From Alcaligenes endophyticus (GTDB taxonomy: Bacteria > Pseudomonadota > Gammaproteobacteria > Burkholderiales > Burkholderiaceae_B), in NCBI RefSeq assembly GCF_026344035.1, contig NZ_JAPKND010000001.1:186001-250000 (forward strand): a stretch of 64,000 nt of DNA, written 5' to 3'. Below the pieces are notes generated by a model. It did not search any database. It was not told where the DNA came from and saw only the letters and a list, made by a program, of their open reading frames with translations. How positions within the stretch are numbered: position 1 is the first letter of the stretch; every line of letters begins with the position of its first letter. A program made the translations under genes and the position numbers. This document shows positions 1 through 9,190 of this stretch, piece after piece.

Positions 1-1640
1 ATCATGGCGGCGATCAGCGTCATACGACGACGCATCTCTACCCGCGCCATTTCTTTACTAATCCCACGACGACTCATGATCTCCCAATAAGCCGTCCAGT
101 ATTTATGGAAGCGATCATCCTGTTCCGGATTCGTCACCTCAACATCTATGCCCAGACGTATACGCAAGCCATAACGCTCAATTCGCTGCTGCAGGACGGC
201 GGGACGGCCCACCAAAATAGGCTTAGCCAGCCCCTCATCCACCACAATTTGCACTGCTCGCAAAATGCGCTCATCCTCGCCCTCGGCAAAGACAATACGA
301 GCTTTAGCGCCGTCTTGCACCAAGCCTTTAGCCAAAGCGTATACAGGCTGCATGAAAGAACCTGATTTATACACAAACTGCTGTAGCTGATAGATATAAC
401 TGTCAAAATCTTGAATGGGGCGTGTTGCGACCCCCTCGGCCATGGCCGCACGCGCCACGGCTGGCGCAATACGCACAATCAGGCGGGAATCAAACGGACG
501 CGGAATGAAAAAATTCGGCCCGAAAGTCGTTTCCTCTAGCCCGTAAGCCGCAGCTGCTCCTTCATCTTGCTCTTCGCGAGCTAATTGGCAAATAGCCAAT
601 ACCGCTGCTTTTTCCATGCCTCGCGTAATCGTTGTCGCCCCCACATCCAGAGCACCACGGAAAATGTAAGGAAAGCATAAAACGTTATTAACCTGATTCG
701 GGTAGTCGGAGCGACCGGTGGCAATCACCACGTCATCGCGCACCGCATGTGCATCTTCAGGCAAAATTTCAGGATTAGGGTTCGCTAAAGCAAGAATCAG
801 CGGACGTGGCGCCATGCGTTTAAGCATGGTGGGCTTAAGTACGCCGCCGGCAGATAAGCCCAAAAACACATCTGCGCCATCGATGATCTCATCTAGAGTT
901 CTAGCCGTAGTGTCTTGAGCAAAACGCTCTTTGGCCGCATCCATTAACGCTACACGACCTTTATAAACGACGCCCTCAATGTCACTGACCCAAATGTTTT
1001 CTAATGGCATGCCCATATCGACGAGCAAATCCATACACGCCAATGCTGCCGCACCGGCGCCAGAAACCACCAGTTTGACTGCGCTGATTTCCTTGCCAAC
1101 GACAGTCAAGCCGTTCAAAAATGCAGCCACTACGCAAATAGCTGTTCCATGTTGATCATCATGAAACACGGGAATACTCATGCGCTCACGCAACTTGCGC
1201 TCAACTTCAAAACACTCAGGCGCTTTGATGTCCTCTAGGTTGATTCCACCAAAAGTAGGCTCTAGGCCTGCGATAATATCGACCAGCTTATCTGGGTCAC
1301 TTTCATTAATTTCAATATCGAAAACATCTAGACCCGCAAAACTCTTAAACAATACGGCCTTACCTTCCATAACAGGCTTGGAGGCCAGCGGACCAATGTT
1401 CCCCAACCCTAAAACGGCGGTGCCATTGGTTATTACGCCCACCAAATTACCGCGTCCTGTATAGCGAAAGACGTTTTGCGGATCGTTGACGATTTCCTCG
1501 CACGCTGCCGCCACTCCGGGCGAATACGCCAACGCGAGATCCCGTTGATTCGACAGTTGCTTAGTCGGCGTCACTGAGAGTTTGCCTGGGCGGCCCTGTT
1601 CGTGATATTCGAGCGCTGCTTTGCGAAAATTGGGATCCAT
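1..1640 (-). CDS. maeB: NADP-dependent malic enzyme, MaeB type (partial, 3' end beyond the window)
   Basis: Oxidatively decarboxylates malate to pyruvate with formation of NADPH. The frame opens with ATG at 1638-1640 and stays open for 546 codons to the left edge, so the C-terminus is missing. The N-terminal malic domain carries YSPGVAAAC (residues 39-47) and the nucleotide-binding loop SGAGAAAL lies at 193-200. From about residue 440 the sequence becomes phosphotransacetylase-like ([14 protein letters not shown]), the fused domain typical of MaeB-type enzymes of about 760 residues. That domain is usually regulatory rather than catalytic. The fused domain and the YSPGVAAAC region make the family assignment safe; cofactor preference for NADP is inferred from the family. 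Confidence 0.93.
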   Translation of the reverse strand, partial: MDPNFRKAALEYHEQGRPGKLSVTPTKQLSNQRDLALAYSPGVAAACEEIVNDPQNVFRYTGRGNLVGVITNGTAVLGLGNIGPLASKPVMEGKAVLFKSFAGLDVFDIEINESDPDKLVDIIAGLEPTFGGINLEDIKAPECFEVERKLRERMSIPVFHDDQHGTAICVVAAFLNGLTVVGKEISAVKLVVSGAGAAALACMDLLVDMGMPLENIWVSDIEGVVYKGRVALMDAAKERFAQDTTARTLDEIIDGADVFLGLSAGGVLKPTMLKRMAPRPLILALANPNPEILPEDAHAVRDDVVIATGRSDYPNQVNNVLCFPYIFRGALDVGATTITRGMEKAAVLAICQLAREEQDEGAAAAYGLEETTFGPNFFIPRPFDSRLIVRIAPAVARAAMAEGVATRPIQDFDSYIYQLQQFVYKSGSFMQPVYALAKGLVQDGAKARIVFAEGEDERILRAVQIVVDEGLAKPILVGRPAVLQQRIERYGLRIRLGIDVEVTNPEQDDRFHKYWTAYWEIMSRRGISKEMARVEMRRRMTLIAAM

Positions 1641-1743
1641 ATTCCTACCTAAAGAAAATAATCAATCAAAATCTGTATGAACCATTCTAGCCCCTGAAAA
1701 ACAAATCGGGGGAAACGCCCCTGCTATCAGCAGGCTCAGCATC

Positions 1744-2646
1744 TTAGAGCTCTTGGCCTGGGTAAGAGAACAAGCCTGCCGGATCAAACCACTGCCGCAC
1801 TGCCTCGTCTAGATCCTGCGTAGCAATGACATCTGTGTCTTGTGGCATAGGCCACTGCCAGTCCTGCGGTACAGCTAAAGCATGCATGTGCTGATCCAAT
1901 ACCAGCCAATCGACCCACGCTAAATCGCCCCCGTGGCCAAGCAACAAATGCGCCAAATTGATGCCATATGCAGCATCGGGCTGCAAAGCATCTAGGCGGT
2001 ACCGAGCGGTCCAGTAATGCTCGGGATGAGCAGGACAAGTCGCTTGCAACTGAAATAGAGCAGGAATCATCTGCTGCAAACGCATACTATTTAATGGGTT
2101 TTTATTATTAGCCCCAAAAGGGCCCAAATTAGCGCGCGTCCCATCGGCCAATAAAATGGAGGCATGCTCCACCCCAGATAACTGAGTAAAGCCCTGCGGC
2201 CACATATGATGGCGCCGATCAGCTAACCAGGCGGCGACTGTTAAGCCAGGGTTTACCTCGGCAAGGCCTGAAAACCCTTGCGCCTCAAGCTCACCCATCA
2301 AGCATCCTGGCTGCACAAACCACAGCGATGAGGCAGCATCGAGACGCTCACAACGAGCCATGCGATGATCAGGTGCCAAATAAAGGACTGCTCCGGTATG
2401 ATATGGGTTCGCCATAGGTAGCCCGTCTAGGGCTAGCTGTACCGAGTACTCTATCGCCAACTGGCGAGCCAGCTCTACATCAGCACTAGACCCTGGGTGC
2501 AAGCGCCCTTGCTCTATGCCCGGACTACTATCCAGCTCAACCAGTACCCCCTGAATATCCCGGCGCAAACGTTGACAGAAAGCGGCCCATGGTGATTGGG
2601 ATACTGTCCGTCCTGACAGAAATGCTCGACGCGATGAAGAAACCAT
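1744..2646 (-). CDS. degenerate FAD-binding (PCMH/GlcD-like) protein with a twin-arginine-like N-terminus
   Basis: A 300-residue protein from ATG 2646; a GTG at 2658 would add four residues and neither start has a clear ribosome site. The stretch ERLDAASSLWFVQPGCLMGEL followed by NPGLTVAAWLADRR recalls the FAD-binding domain of glycolate oxidase/VAO-type flavoproteins, and the ending FDPAGLFSYPG matches the C-terminal FDPxGxxxPG of that family. The usual GG-containing FAD loop after NPG is not recognisable and the protein is shorter than a full oxidase. SSRRAFLSG near the start resembles a Tat motif, but the hydrophobic stretch after it is poor. It is divergent from the aminotransferase and lies behind the malic enzyme gene on the opposite side. 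Whether it binds FAD is unknown. Confidence 0.6.
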   Translation of the reverse strand: MVSSSRRAFLSGRTVSQSPWAAFCQRLRRDIQGVLVELDSSPGIEQGRLHPGSSADVELARQLAIEYSVQLALDGLPMANPYHTGAVLYLAPDHRMARCERLDAASSLWFVQPGCLMGELEAQGFSGLAEVNPGLTVAAWLADRRHHMWPQGFTQLSGVEHASILLADGTRANLGPFGANNKNPLNSMRLQQMIPALFQLQATCPAHPEHYWTARYRLDALQPDAAYGINLAHLLLGHGGDLAWVDWLVLDQHMHALAVPQDWQWPMPQDTDVIATQDLDEAVRQWFDPAGLFSYPGQEL

Positions 2647-2723
2647 GCTTGACCACACTATAAAACCCGATGCAGCTTACTGTTCTGCATCATGCTGAAT
2701 TTATTAACACCGAGATTTGCCTT

Positions 2724-3890
2724 ATGTCCCGCCTAGCTGATCGCACTACCCAAACCGTTCCCTTTCATGCTGTCGAACTATTCAAAGAGGCCAGCGCCTT
2801 ACAAGCTCAAGGTCGTGACATCATTAGTTTAGGGATAGGTGAGCCCGATTTTACTGCCCCAGACACCGTGGTTCGCGCTTTACAAAAAGCAGCAGAACAA
2901 GGTTTGAGCCAATATACGGCGCCTGCAGGTATACCAGCCTTGCGCAAAAAAATTGCGCAATATTACGAGCAACAGTTTGGCGCCTATGTTAGCCCCCGAC
3001 GCATTTTAATCACAGCGGGTGCCTCTGGGGCTTTGTCTTTAAGCTGCATGGCACTGATTAACCCTGGTGACGAAGTGCTCATGCCTGACCCTTGTTACCC
3101 AGCCAACCGTAACTTTATCACCGCTGCGGGTGGCCAAGCGCGTTTGATACCCTGCTCAGCTAAAAACCGTTTTCAGCTCACCGCCGCCGACATACAGGCT
3201 CATTGGGGCCCCCACACTCGCGGCGTTCTAATTGCCTCGCCCAGCAACCCCACTGGTACCAGCATTAGTCGCACTGAGCTACAGGCTTTAATACAAGCCG
3301 TTCGAGAGCGTAATGGTTTCATCATTATGGATGAAATCTACCTAGGATTGCATTACGAAAACCAAGCAAAAAGCGCATTAAGCCTTGACGATAACATCAT
3401 TATTATCAATAGCTTTTCTAAGTACTTTCACATGACAGGCTGGCGCTTAGGCTGGGTGATTTTGCCCGAGTTCATGCTAGAGGCCACCGAACGCATGGCG
3501 GCTAGCTTAGCTATCTGCGCCCCGGCTCTGGCACAACATGCTGCCCTTGCCTGCTTTGATAGTCCTGCTATGGAAATCTACGAAGAGCGGCGTCTGGCCT
3601 TTAAAGCGCGGCGCGACTTTTTACTACCCGCCCTAGAAGAGTTAGGACTGCATGTTCCGGCCAAGCCCGATGGGGCGTTTTACATCTACGCCGATATCAG
3701 TCGTTTTAGCCCAAGCAGCAGCGACTTCTCTCATCGCCTTCTGCATGAAGCGGGGGTCGCTGTCGTACCCGGCTTAGATTTTGGCCCCGCTCACGCAGAC
3801 AAAATGGTGCGCTTGGCTTACTCCACACAAATGGAAAAACTTGAGCAAGTCATTGCACGTTTGCAGACATTTTTATCAAAAGCCTATTAA
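2724..3890 (+). CDS. PLP-dependent class I aminotransferase (aspartate aminotransferase family)
   Basis: Fold-type I aminotransferase of 388 residues. I chose ATG 2724 (MSRLADRTTQ) over ATG 2670, because the 18 extra residues do not look like the family and the region around 2661 resembles promoter sequence. Visible marks are GEPDF near residue 40, ASGALS, SPSNPTGT (substrate and cofactor contacts), the aspartate in IIMDEIY, and the PLP lysine in SFSKYFHMTGWRLGW. The arginine in MVRLAYS near the C-terminus would bind the substrate carboxylate. Exact amino donor cannot be read from sequence; broad-specificity aspartate, alanine or aromatic aminotransferases all share these motifs. Confidence 0.88.
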   Translation: MSRLADRTTQTVPFHAVELFKEASALQAQGRDIISLGIGEPDFTAPDTVVRALQKAAEQGLSQYTAPAGIPALRKKIAQYYEQQFGAYVSPRRILITAGASGALSLSCMALINPGDEVLMPDPCYPANRNFITAAGGQARLIPCSAKNRFQLTAADIQAHWGPHTRGVLIASPSNPTGTSISRTELQALIQAVRERNGFIIMDEIYLGLHYENQAKSALSLDDNIIIINSFSKYFHMTGWRLGWVILPEFMLEATERMAASLAICAPALAQHAALACFDSPAMEIYEERRLAFKARRDFLLPALEELGLHVPAKPDGAFYIYADISRFSPSSSDFSHRLLHEAGVAVVPGLDFGPAHADKMVRLAYSTQMEKLEQVIARLQTFLSKAY

Positions 3891-3894
3891 CAGC

Positions 3895-4749
3895 TTAGCC
3901 TGAGCGGCGTGTAGGGATACCTGATGCTAGGGCTATCCGACGTCGCTCCGCTAACACTTTAGCGCCATAACCGCCGTCTCCAGGCCCAGTGGCTCCTACA
4001 TAGCAAGCAAGTCCCCCTTCTATCGAGCCTCGGCGACGTATACAGTCCGATAGAATCTGAGCCCCAACACGAATATTCGCCTCGGGGTTTAATACGGCCA
4101 ACGTGCCTTCCAAATAATTCTCAAACTTAGCTCGGTGAACTCTCGTCATCACTTGCATAAGCCCTTGAGCCCCGACATGGCTTTCAGCATAAGGGTTATA
4201 CCGAGACTCGATGGCGATAACGGCCAAAATCAGTTGAGGATCTAGGTTTTTTTCCTTACCTACTTGGAAGGCCATGTAAATCAAGGCTCCGGTTACATTG
4301 TGAGCGACCTTATATTTGCGTGCAATATAACTACGCAATGCCTGCACCTGAGCTGGAGTCGCCCCGTCGATAGGCTCGCCAGCCACGGATGCTCGTAACG
4401 CACGCATATATCCCTGATACGTAGACACCTTACGTAACTCTTGCTCAGCCATATCTGTGGGGACTTGCTCTTGCTGCGCGCTCTCTACCACACTTTCGTC
4501 CGGCCAGATAATCTGCCCTTGTGCATCCACGCGCATCACTTCTGGACGTAAAGCTTGTACGATAGAGGTGTAAAGCTGGTTAAACTGTACGCGCATAGAA
4601 GGCACCACTGCGCAGGCGACAATCGTCACCAACGCAGCAATACCTAGATACATGGCACATACATGTACAAACTCATTAACCCGATACACTATGCTGCGAG
4701 CCGAATGGCTTAGCGCACGATCGAAATTATGGACGCCCATTTCTGCCAT
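3895..4749 (-). CDS. membrane-anchored lytic transglycosylase (SLT domain)
   Basis: Cleaves the MurNAc-GlcNAc bond of peptidoglycan. One transmembrane segment at about residues 30-50 is followed by a linker and a C-terminal SLT domain. In that domain AVIAIESRYNPYAES holds the catalytic glutamate, GAQGLMQVM is the conserved substrate-binding motif, and NIRVGAQIL and ACYVGATGPG complete the fold. The product is 284 residues. ATG 4749 is used, but ATG 4740 (fourth codon) has AAGGA eight bases upstream and is an equally good start. It is transcribed toward the aminotransferase (4-bp gap between stops) and is divergent from ubiD. Confidence 0.88.
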   Translation of the reverse strand: MAEMGVHNFDRALSHSARSIVYRVNEFVHVCAMYLGIAALVTIVACAVVPSMRVQFNQLYTSIVQALRPEVMRVDAQGQIIWPDESVVESAQQEQVPTDMAEQELRKVSTYQGYMRALRASVAGEPIDGATPAQVQALRSYIARKYKVAHNVTGALIYMAFQVGKEKNLDPQLILAVIAIESRYNPYAESHVGAQGLMQVMTRVHRAKFENYLEGTLAVLNPEANIRVGAQILSDCIRRRGSIEGGLACYVGATGPGDGGYGAKVLAERRRIALASGIPTRRSG

Positions 4750-4822
4750 CCTTATTTTTCCAAATTGGCTGAAATGTTAACCCTAATGGCTCGCTTTTTT
4801 GTAACAGGAACTATATTTAACT

Positions 4823-6367
4823 GTGAAATACCGTGATTTACGTGACTTTCTGAACCAGTTAGAGGCTCACGGCGAACTCAAACGCATTACCCATCCCGTC
4901 TCTACGCATTTGGAAATGACGGAAATTAGCGACCGCGTACTCCGTGCGGAAGGCCCTGCACTGTTGTTTGAAAACGCCAAACATCGGGGTAACGATAGCA
5001 GTATGCCCGTACTGACCAATCTGTTTGGCACGCCTAAACGTGTTGCATGGGGTATGGGGGCAGATGACGTGAGCGCTCTGCGAGAAACGGGTGAACTACT
5101 TGCCACCCTTAAAGAGCCTGAAGCACCACGCGGTCTACGGGATGCGTTCAGTAAAGTCGCTATGCTCAAATCGGCCCTTTGGGACATGAGTCCTAAAAAC
5201 ATCCGCAGCCCCGCCTGCCAAGAGGTGGTACTAGAAGGCAAGGATGTAGACCTTAATCAAATTCCCTTACAAATGTGCTGGCCTGGGGACGTCGCCCCCC
5301 TATTAACCTGGGGCTTAGTCATTACCCGTGGCCCTAACGCCAAACGTCAAAATCTAGGTATTTATCGCCAGCAGCAAATTAGCCACAACAAGCTGATCAT
5401 GCGCTGGCTTTCCCACCGTGGTGGTGCCCTAGACTTCCGTGACCACGCTATTGCCCACCCAGGCCAACCTTTTCCTATTGCCGTTGCCTTGGGCACTGAC
5501 CCAGCCACTATTTTAGGCGCAGTTACTCCCGTACCCGACAGTCTCTCTGAATACCAATTCGCTGGGCTATTACGGGGCTCTCGAACGGAGGTGGCCAAGG
5601 CACTGGGCAGCGACCTATCCGTGCCAGCATGGGCTGAAATCGTACTCGAAGGACACATCTTACCGGCCGACCACCCAGACGCTATTCCACCCCAGGCGGT
5701 AGAAGGTGCCCACCCTGTAGCTGCCAGTGATTACGAAATAGCACTTGAAGGACCTTACGGCGATCACACCGGCTACTACAACGAACAAGACTGGTTTCCC
5801 GTTTTTACCGTTGAGCGCATTACTATGCGTCGTAAGCCCATCTATCACAGCACTTATACCGGCAAACCGCCCGATGAGCCTGCCGTGCTGGGCGTAGCTT
5901 TGAACGAAGTGTTCGTACCACTGCTCAAAAAGCAACTACCTGAAATTGTTGATTTTTATTTACCCCCAGAGGGCTGCAGCTATCGTTTAGCCGTAGTGTC
6001 AATACGCAAACAATACGCCGGACACGCAAAGCGGGTCATGTTTGGGGTATGGAGTATTTTGCGGCAATTCATGTACACCAAATTCATTGTGGTGGTTGAT
6101 GAGGACGTGAACACTCGCGACTGGAAAGAAGTAATCTGGGCCATGACGACCCGCATGGACCCCGTACGAGACACTCTACTAGTAGAAAACACCCCTATCG
6201 ACTATCTGGATTTCGCCTCACCCGTTTCAGGTTTAGGTGGCAAAATGGGCATGGATGCTACCAACAAATGGCCGGGCGAAACGAATCGCGAATGGGGGCG
6301 CCCGATAGTCATGGAACAAGAGGTCAAACACAAAGTAGATCAAATGTGGCAAGACCTTGGCTTGTAA
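4823..6367 (+). CDS. ubiD: 4-hydroxy-3-polyprenylbenzoate decarboxylase UbiD
   Basis: Decarboxylates the polyprenyl-hydroxybenzoate intermediate of ubiquinone synthesis using prenylated FMN. The 514-residue length is close to the family's roughly 490-500. It starts with GTG 4823, with AGGAA 12 bases upstream. Family signatures include [16 protein letters not shown] at the N-terminus, the cofactor-proximal region NLGIYRQQ...[10 protein letters not shown], and [13 protein letters not shown] with the acidic residues of the active site. The 3' segment [19 protein letters not shown] is also characteristic. It is transcribed alone and followed by a strong hairpin at 6379-6410. No ubiX-like flavin prenyltransferase gene was recognised in this window. 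Confidence 0.95.
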   Translation: MKYRDLRDFLNQLEAHGELKRITHPVSTHLEMTEISDRVLRAEGPALLFENAKHRGNDSSMPVLTNLFGTPKRVAWGMGADDVSALRETGELLATLKEPEAPRGLRDAFSKVAMLKSALWDMSPKNIRSPACQEVVLEGKDVDLNQIPLQMCWPGDVAPLLTWGLVITRGPNAKRQNLGIYRQQQISHNKLIMRWLSHRGGALDFRDHAIAHPGQPFPIAVALGTDPATILGAVTPVPDSLSEYQFAGLLRGSRTEVAKALGSDLSVPAWAEIVLEGHILPADHPDAIPPQAVEGAHPVAASDYEIALEGPYGDHTGYYNEQDWFPVFTVERITMRRKPIYHSTYTGKPPDEPAVLGVALNEVFVPLLKKQLPEIVDFYLPPEGCSYRLAVVSIRKQYAGHAKRVMFGVWSILRQFMYTKFIVVVDEDVNTRDWKEVIWAMTTRMDPVRDTLLVENTPIDYLDFASPVSGLGGKMGMDATNKWPGETNREWGRPIVMEQEVKHKVDQMWQDLGL

Positions 6368-6378
6368 GCCATAAACTA

Positions 6379-6415
6379 ACACTTAGCCTGTATGCAAGCA
6401 GGCTAAGTGTATTTT
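6379..6415. terminator. bidirectional hairpin between ubiD and the yqjK-like gene
   Basis: Perfect 12-bp inverted repeat (ACACTTAGCCTG and its complement) with an 8-base loop, followed on the plus strand by ATTTTAAT. On the minus strand it is followed by a weaker T-poor stretch. It sits between two convergent genes and probably serves ubiD mainly. Confidence 0.8.
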
Positions 6416-6803
6416 AATAAACGCGTTCTTTTCTATGTTCAGCCAATGCCTGTTCGTTCTCTGGCTGAAACTGTCGTCTGTCTTGGTAATTGCTAAATAG
6501 CTTCCAGCCTACTAACCCAGCGGCCGCAAACTTCACCCACCGCCCCCCAAACATACTTAATACAGTAGATGCGCCCGATAACAAGAAGGGATAGCGGCGA
6601 CTAAGGCGCATCGCACTACCTACCCAATTACTCATGTTGTGCGCGGTAAAGGCGGGCGTAAAGCTGTTGAGTAAATTACGGGGCTGTAAGTCTTGTGCTA
6701 AGTCTTGCGACTGCTGACACAACGCCTGCCTTTCTACCGCCGCGCGGGCACGTAATAGCTCTATTCGGATTGCTCTGTTCTGGGCTTTGGCGTGTCGACT
6801 CAT
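6414..6803 (-). CDS. YqjK-like small protein
   Basis: A 129-residue basic protein with a predicted amphipathic/coiled N-terminal half (RIELLRARAAVERQALCQQ) and a weakly hydrophobic C-terminal stretch (FGGRWVKFAAAGLVGWKLF). Size, position and composition match YqjK-like proteins, which follow yqjD and yqjE in many proteobacteria and have no established function. Its ATG overlaps the stop of the upstream holin-like gene by four bases, so translation is coupled. The last gene of a three-gene operon read leftward. Confidence 0.6.
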   Translation of the reverse strand: MSRHAKAQNRAIRIELLRARAAVERQALCQQSQDLAQDLQPRNLLNSFTPAFTAHNMSNWVGSAMRLSRRYPFLLSGASTVLSMFGGRWVKFAAAGLVGWKLFSNYQDRRQFQPENEQALAEHRKERVY

Positions 6804-7204
6804 TCTCGCCTCCCGTTATAAGGTGGTGCGGCATCATCGCCAAGTCGGGCTAAAAAAGCCGCATCCTTCCCCAACTCTTCGAGGGTAGCAGAAAAGGGCA
6901 TGGGGCCGTCCTCTAGCCTTTTGCGTACTCCCAAGAACAAGCCTAAACCCAAGCCGCCATACAAAACAACGACTAAGCCTAAGGCTATATAGCGGTACTC
7001 AGTTGGCCAAAAATACAAGGCCACTAGCAGGGTGAAAACCAGCACCGCAAGGGTGGAAAACAGCAATGCCCCAAAGAGCATGCCTACCAGCGACAACAGC
7101 CCGGCTTTTTGCTCACTTGCCTCAAGAGCAAAGAGCTCTAAGCGTGTACGCGCAACCGATAAAAGTGTGACACCTAACTCGCTGACGGTGTGCCTGAGCG
7201 CCAT
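6800..7204 (-). CDS. YqjE-like membrane protein (phage holin superfamily III type)
   Basis: A 134-residue protein from ATG 7204 (MALRHTVSELGVTLL), which has a G-rich ribosome site (GGGGGG) just upstream; longer in-frame starts would add an unlikely 45 residues. Two adjacent transmembrane helices are visible, LVGMLFGALLFSTLAVLVFTLLVALYF and YIALGLVVVLYGGLGLGLFLG, after an amphipathic N-terminus rich in leucine and glutamate. This layout is that of YqjE proteins, annotated as phage-holin-like although no lysis role is shown. E. coli places the same gene between yqjD and yqjK, as here. Confidence 0.75.
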   Translation of the reverse strand: MALRHTVSELGVTLLSVARTRLELFALEASEQKAGLLSLVGMLFGALLFSTLAVLVFTLLVALYFWPTEYRYIALGLVVVLYGGLGLGLFLGVRKRLEDGPMPFSATLEELGKDAAFLARLGDDAAPPYNGRRE

Positions 7205-7272
7205 GACCCCCCCTTTTTTTAATGCGAGCGTTCCGCCCCTTAAGTGACCAAACGCCCGCTTTGCACTACAAA

Positions 7273-7590
7273 TTAACGGCGGCTCATGAGTAAGCCAAAC
7301 ATCAATCCCACTATGCCCGCCACCCCAATAGCTTGCCAAGGGTGGTCATGCACGTAATGGTCGGTTGCCTTTGCTGCTTGTCGGCTTCGCTCCACAACTG
7401 CTTCTTGAGCGTCAGCAAGAGTGTCACGCGTGATGCGCAACGAACGCGCTGCTCGCTCGCGCAATTCTGTGGCTTGGTCTCCTGTGGCATCGGCGGCCTC
7501 ACGCAATAACTTTTCCGCTTCGTCCAGGCTGTTGCGTAGCTCATCAATGAAACCATCTTCAGTTGCTTTAACGCGTCGTCTTGTTACCAT
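7273..7590 (-). CDS. DUF883 / YqjD-ElaB-like inner membrane protein
   Basis: A 105-residue protein from ATG 7590, with AAGGAG seven bases upstream. A long charged helix with heptad character (about residues 10-70, rich in E, A and R) is followed by HDHPWQAIGVAG and a C-terminal transmembrane segment ending in SRR. This is the exact plan of the DUF883 family. E. coli YqjD and ElaB bind ribosomes and anchor them to the membrane in stationary phase, so a similar role is plausible here. First gene of the yqjD-yqjE-yqjK-like operon; 68 bp separate it from the next gene. Confidence 0.85.
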   Translation of the reverse strand: MVTRRRVKATEDGFIDELRNSLDEAEKLLREAADATGDQATELRERAARSLRITRDTLADAQEAVVERSRQAAKATDHYVHDHPWQAIGVAGIVGLMFGLLMSRR

Positions 7591-7660
7591 TATCAAGCTC
7601 CTTAAAATATAAAGCCTAACTACTTACCAAGAAAAACCTGAAATCTCAGGCTCGGATACC

Positions 7661-8407
7661 TTATTCTATGCGTGTCACTTCTATTGTAGAACGTACACCT
7701 TGCTGCAGACTATCTTGCTTCAACACCATATTAGCGTCTGGGCAAAACCAATCCGTTACATCGCTACTCATGCCAGGTACGGGTAAGCGTATGCCATTAA
7801 AACTGGCCTGGGTAGGAGAAATATCACGCGTATAACGTATCGGCCAACAAGTTTGGGCTCCTAGGGCGGTTTGCACCTGCTGCGCAGCCCCTACTTGTTT
7901 TTCTCCGGTATGTATACGTAACGGATCTGTCTGCTGTGCTTTGCGATCGACTTGAATTTCGAAATGTTGAGCCGCAAACTTTTGCCCTTCTTGATGAGCC
8001 ATGCCCTCGTAGGCAAACAGACCTAATAAGCGAAGGTCGAAAGAGCCTTGCACTGGCTCACGGCCACCACGACCATTATCGCGCTCAAAACGGGCCCGCC
8101 CGTCACGCACCTGCATCCAATAATCGATGCGTGGTTTAGAAGCGGGCAAGCCAGCCAGCGCTATTTGCGCATGACCTTGAACTCGAGCACTACATTGGTC
8201 ACCGCCCTGCTGCTGCACCTCGGAAAAACGCAGATCAGCCCCTAAGGCCAACAAACCGCTGCCTTGTAACTGTACCGCTCCACCCTCGTGCATAAAAGGC
8301 ACATCGCACAGACCAGCCTGAGCGACCTGCATCAAGAACAGAAAAGGCACACTACAACATAGAGCTCGCACATTCACACCCACTAGAACTGTATTACGCA
8401 TCTTCAT
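7661..8407 (-). CDS. exported protein of unknown function
   Basis: Not recognised. A 248-residue protein with a signal peptide (NVRALCCSVPFLFLMQVAQA, cleavage after about residue 31), so it should be periplasmic or outer-membrane associated. The mature part has alternating hydrophobic and polar residues (VQGHAQIALAGLPASKPRIDYWMQV), which suggests a beta-rich fold, and two pairs of cysteines (QCSARV, CDVPF, TCWPIRY, WFCPDAN) that could form disulfides. It stands alone between the yqjD operon and upp, all on the minus strand. A second ATG at 8401 is an alternative start. Confidence 0.7.
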   Translation of the reverse strand: MKMRNTVLVGVNVRALCCSVPFLFLMQVAQAGLCDVPFMHEGGAVQLQGSGLLALGADLRFSEVQQQGGDQCSARVQGHAQIALAGLPASKPRIDYWMQVRDGRARFERDNGRGGREPVQGSFDLRLLGLFAYEGMAHQEGQKFAAQHFEIQVDRKAQQTDPLRIHTGEKQVGAAQQVQTALGAQTCWPIRYTRDISPTQASFNGIRLPVPGMSSDVTDWFCPDANMVLKQDSLQQGVRSTIEVTRIE

Positions 8408-8487
8408 GCTACCCCATCTTTACTGTACCCATACTATATAAAAAGCTAGATTTTGTTAACAAGCCTACAAGCTGCGTACACCTAACC

Positions 8488-9123
8488 TTAATCTTTTTGG
8501 CGTGTACCAAAAATGCGATCACCTGCGTCCCCCAAGCCGGGCACGATATAACCGTGCTCGTCTAGGTGGCTGTCGATGGAAGCGGTGTAAATGTGCACAT
8601 CGGGATGATGCTCTTCCACATAAGCAATACCTTCAGGGGCAGCCACCAACACTAAGGCACGAATATTTTTACATCCTGCTTTTTTAAGCATGTCTATCGT
8701 TGCTACCAATGAGCCACCGGTTGCCAACATAGGGTCGATAATAAGTGCTAGTCGCTGATCCAACTCCCCTACCAAGCGCTCCAGGTAGGTTTGCGCTTGC
8801 AAAGTTTCTTCATTGCGAGCGATCCCCACTACGCTTACCTTTGCGCCTGGTATAAGACTTAGCACGCCATCGAGCATCCCTATACCAGCACGCAAGATGG
8901 GCACTACGGTTACTTTTTTACCTGCTAAGGCCTCTACCTTTACCGTGCCGCACCAACCTTCATATTCGGCAGGCTCAAGCGGTAAATCTTTACACGCTTC
9001 GTAAGTCAGTAAAGCAGCAATTTCCTGCGACATTTCGCGAAAATTTTTGGTGCTTAGTTCAGCTTTGCGCATCAGTCCCAATTTATGACGAATGAGAGGA
9101 TGGCGGATTTCATGTATAGGCAT
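8488..9123 (-). CDS. upp: uracil phosphoribosyltransferase
   Basis: Salvages uracil by joining it to PRPP to give UMP. Starting at ATG 9123 ([19 protein letters not shown]) gives 211 residues, the normal family length of about 208-210; an upstream start at 9159 would add 12 residues not seen in the family. Diagnostic segments are [13 protein letters not shown], the PRPP loop [20 protein letters not shown], and the C-terminal uracil-binding region [16 protein letters not shown]. No uraA-type permease is next to it. Confidence 0.96.
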   Translation of the reverse strand: MPIHEIRHPLIRHKLGLMRKAELSTKNFREMSQEIAALLTYEACKDLPLEPAEYEGWCGTVKVEALAGKKVTVVPILRAGIGMLDGVLSLIPGAKVSVVGIARNEETLQAQTYLERLVGELDQRLALIIDPMLATGGSLVATIDMLKKAGCKNIRALVLVAAPEGIAYVEEHHPDVHIYTASIDSHLDEHGYIVPGLGDAGDRIFGTRQKD

Positions 9124-9190
9124 GGCAGACTGCTTGTAAGGTTCAATAATTATGCCCATAGGGCAAGGACTGCAAAAAATCGGGAATAAT

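Noticed and set aside
6800-7339. Longer start (7339) for the YqjE-like protein and prophage holin role
   Set aside because: The extra 45 residues overlap the upstream gene and are unlike the family; no other phage gene is near, and the yqjD-E-K context explains the gene.
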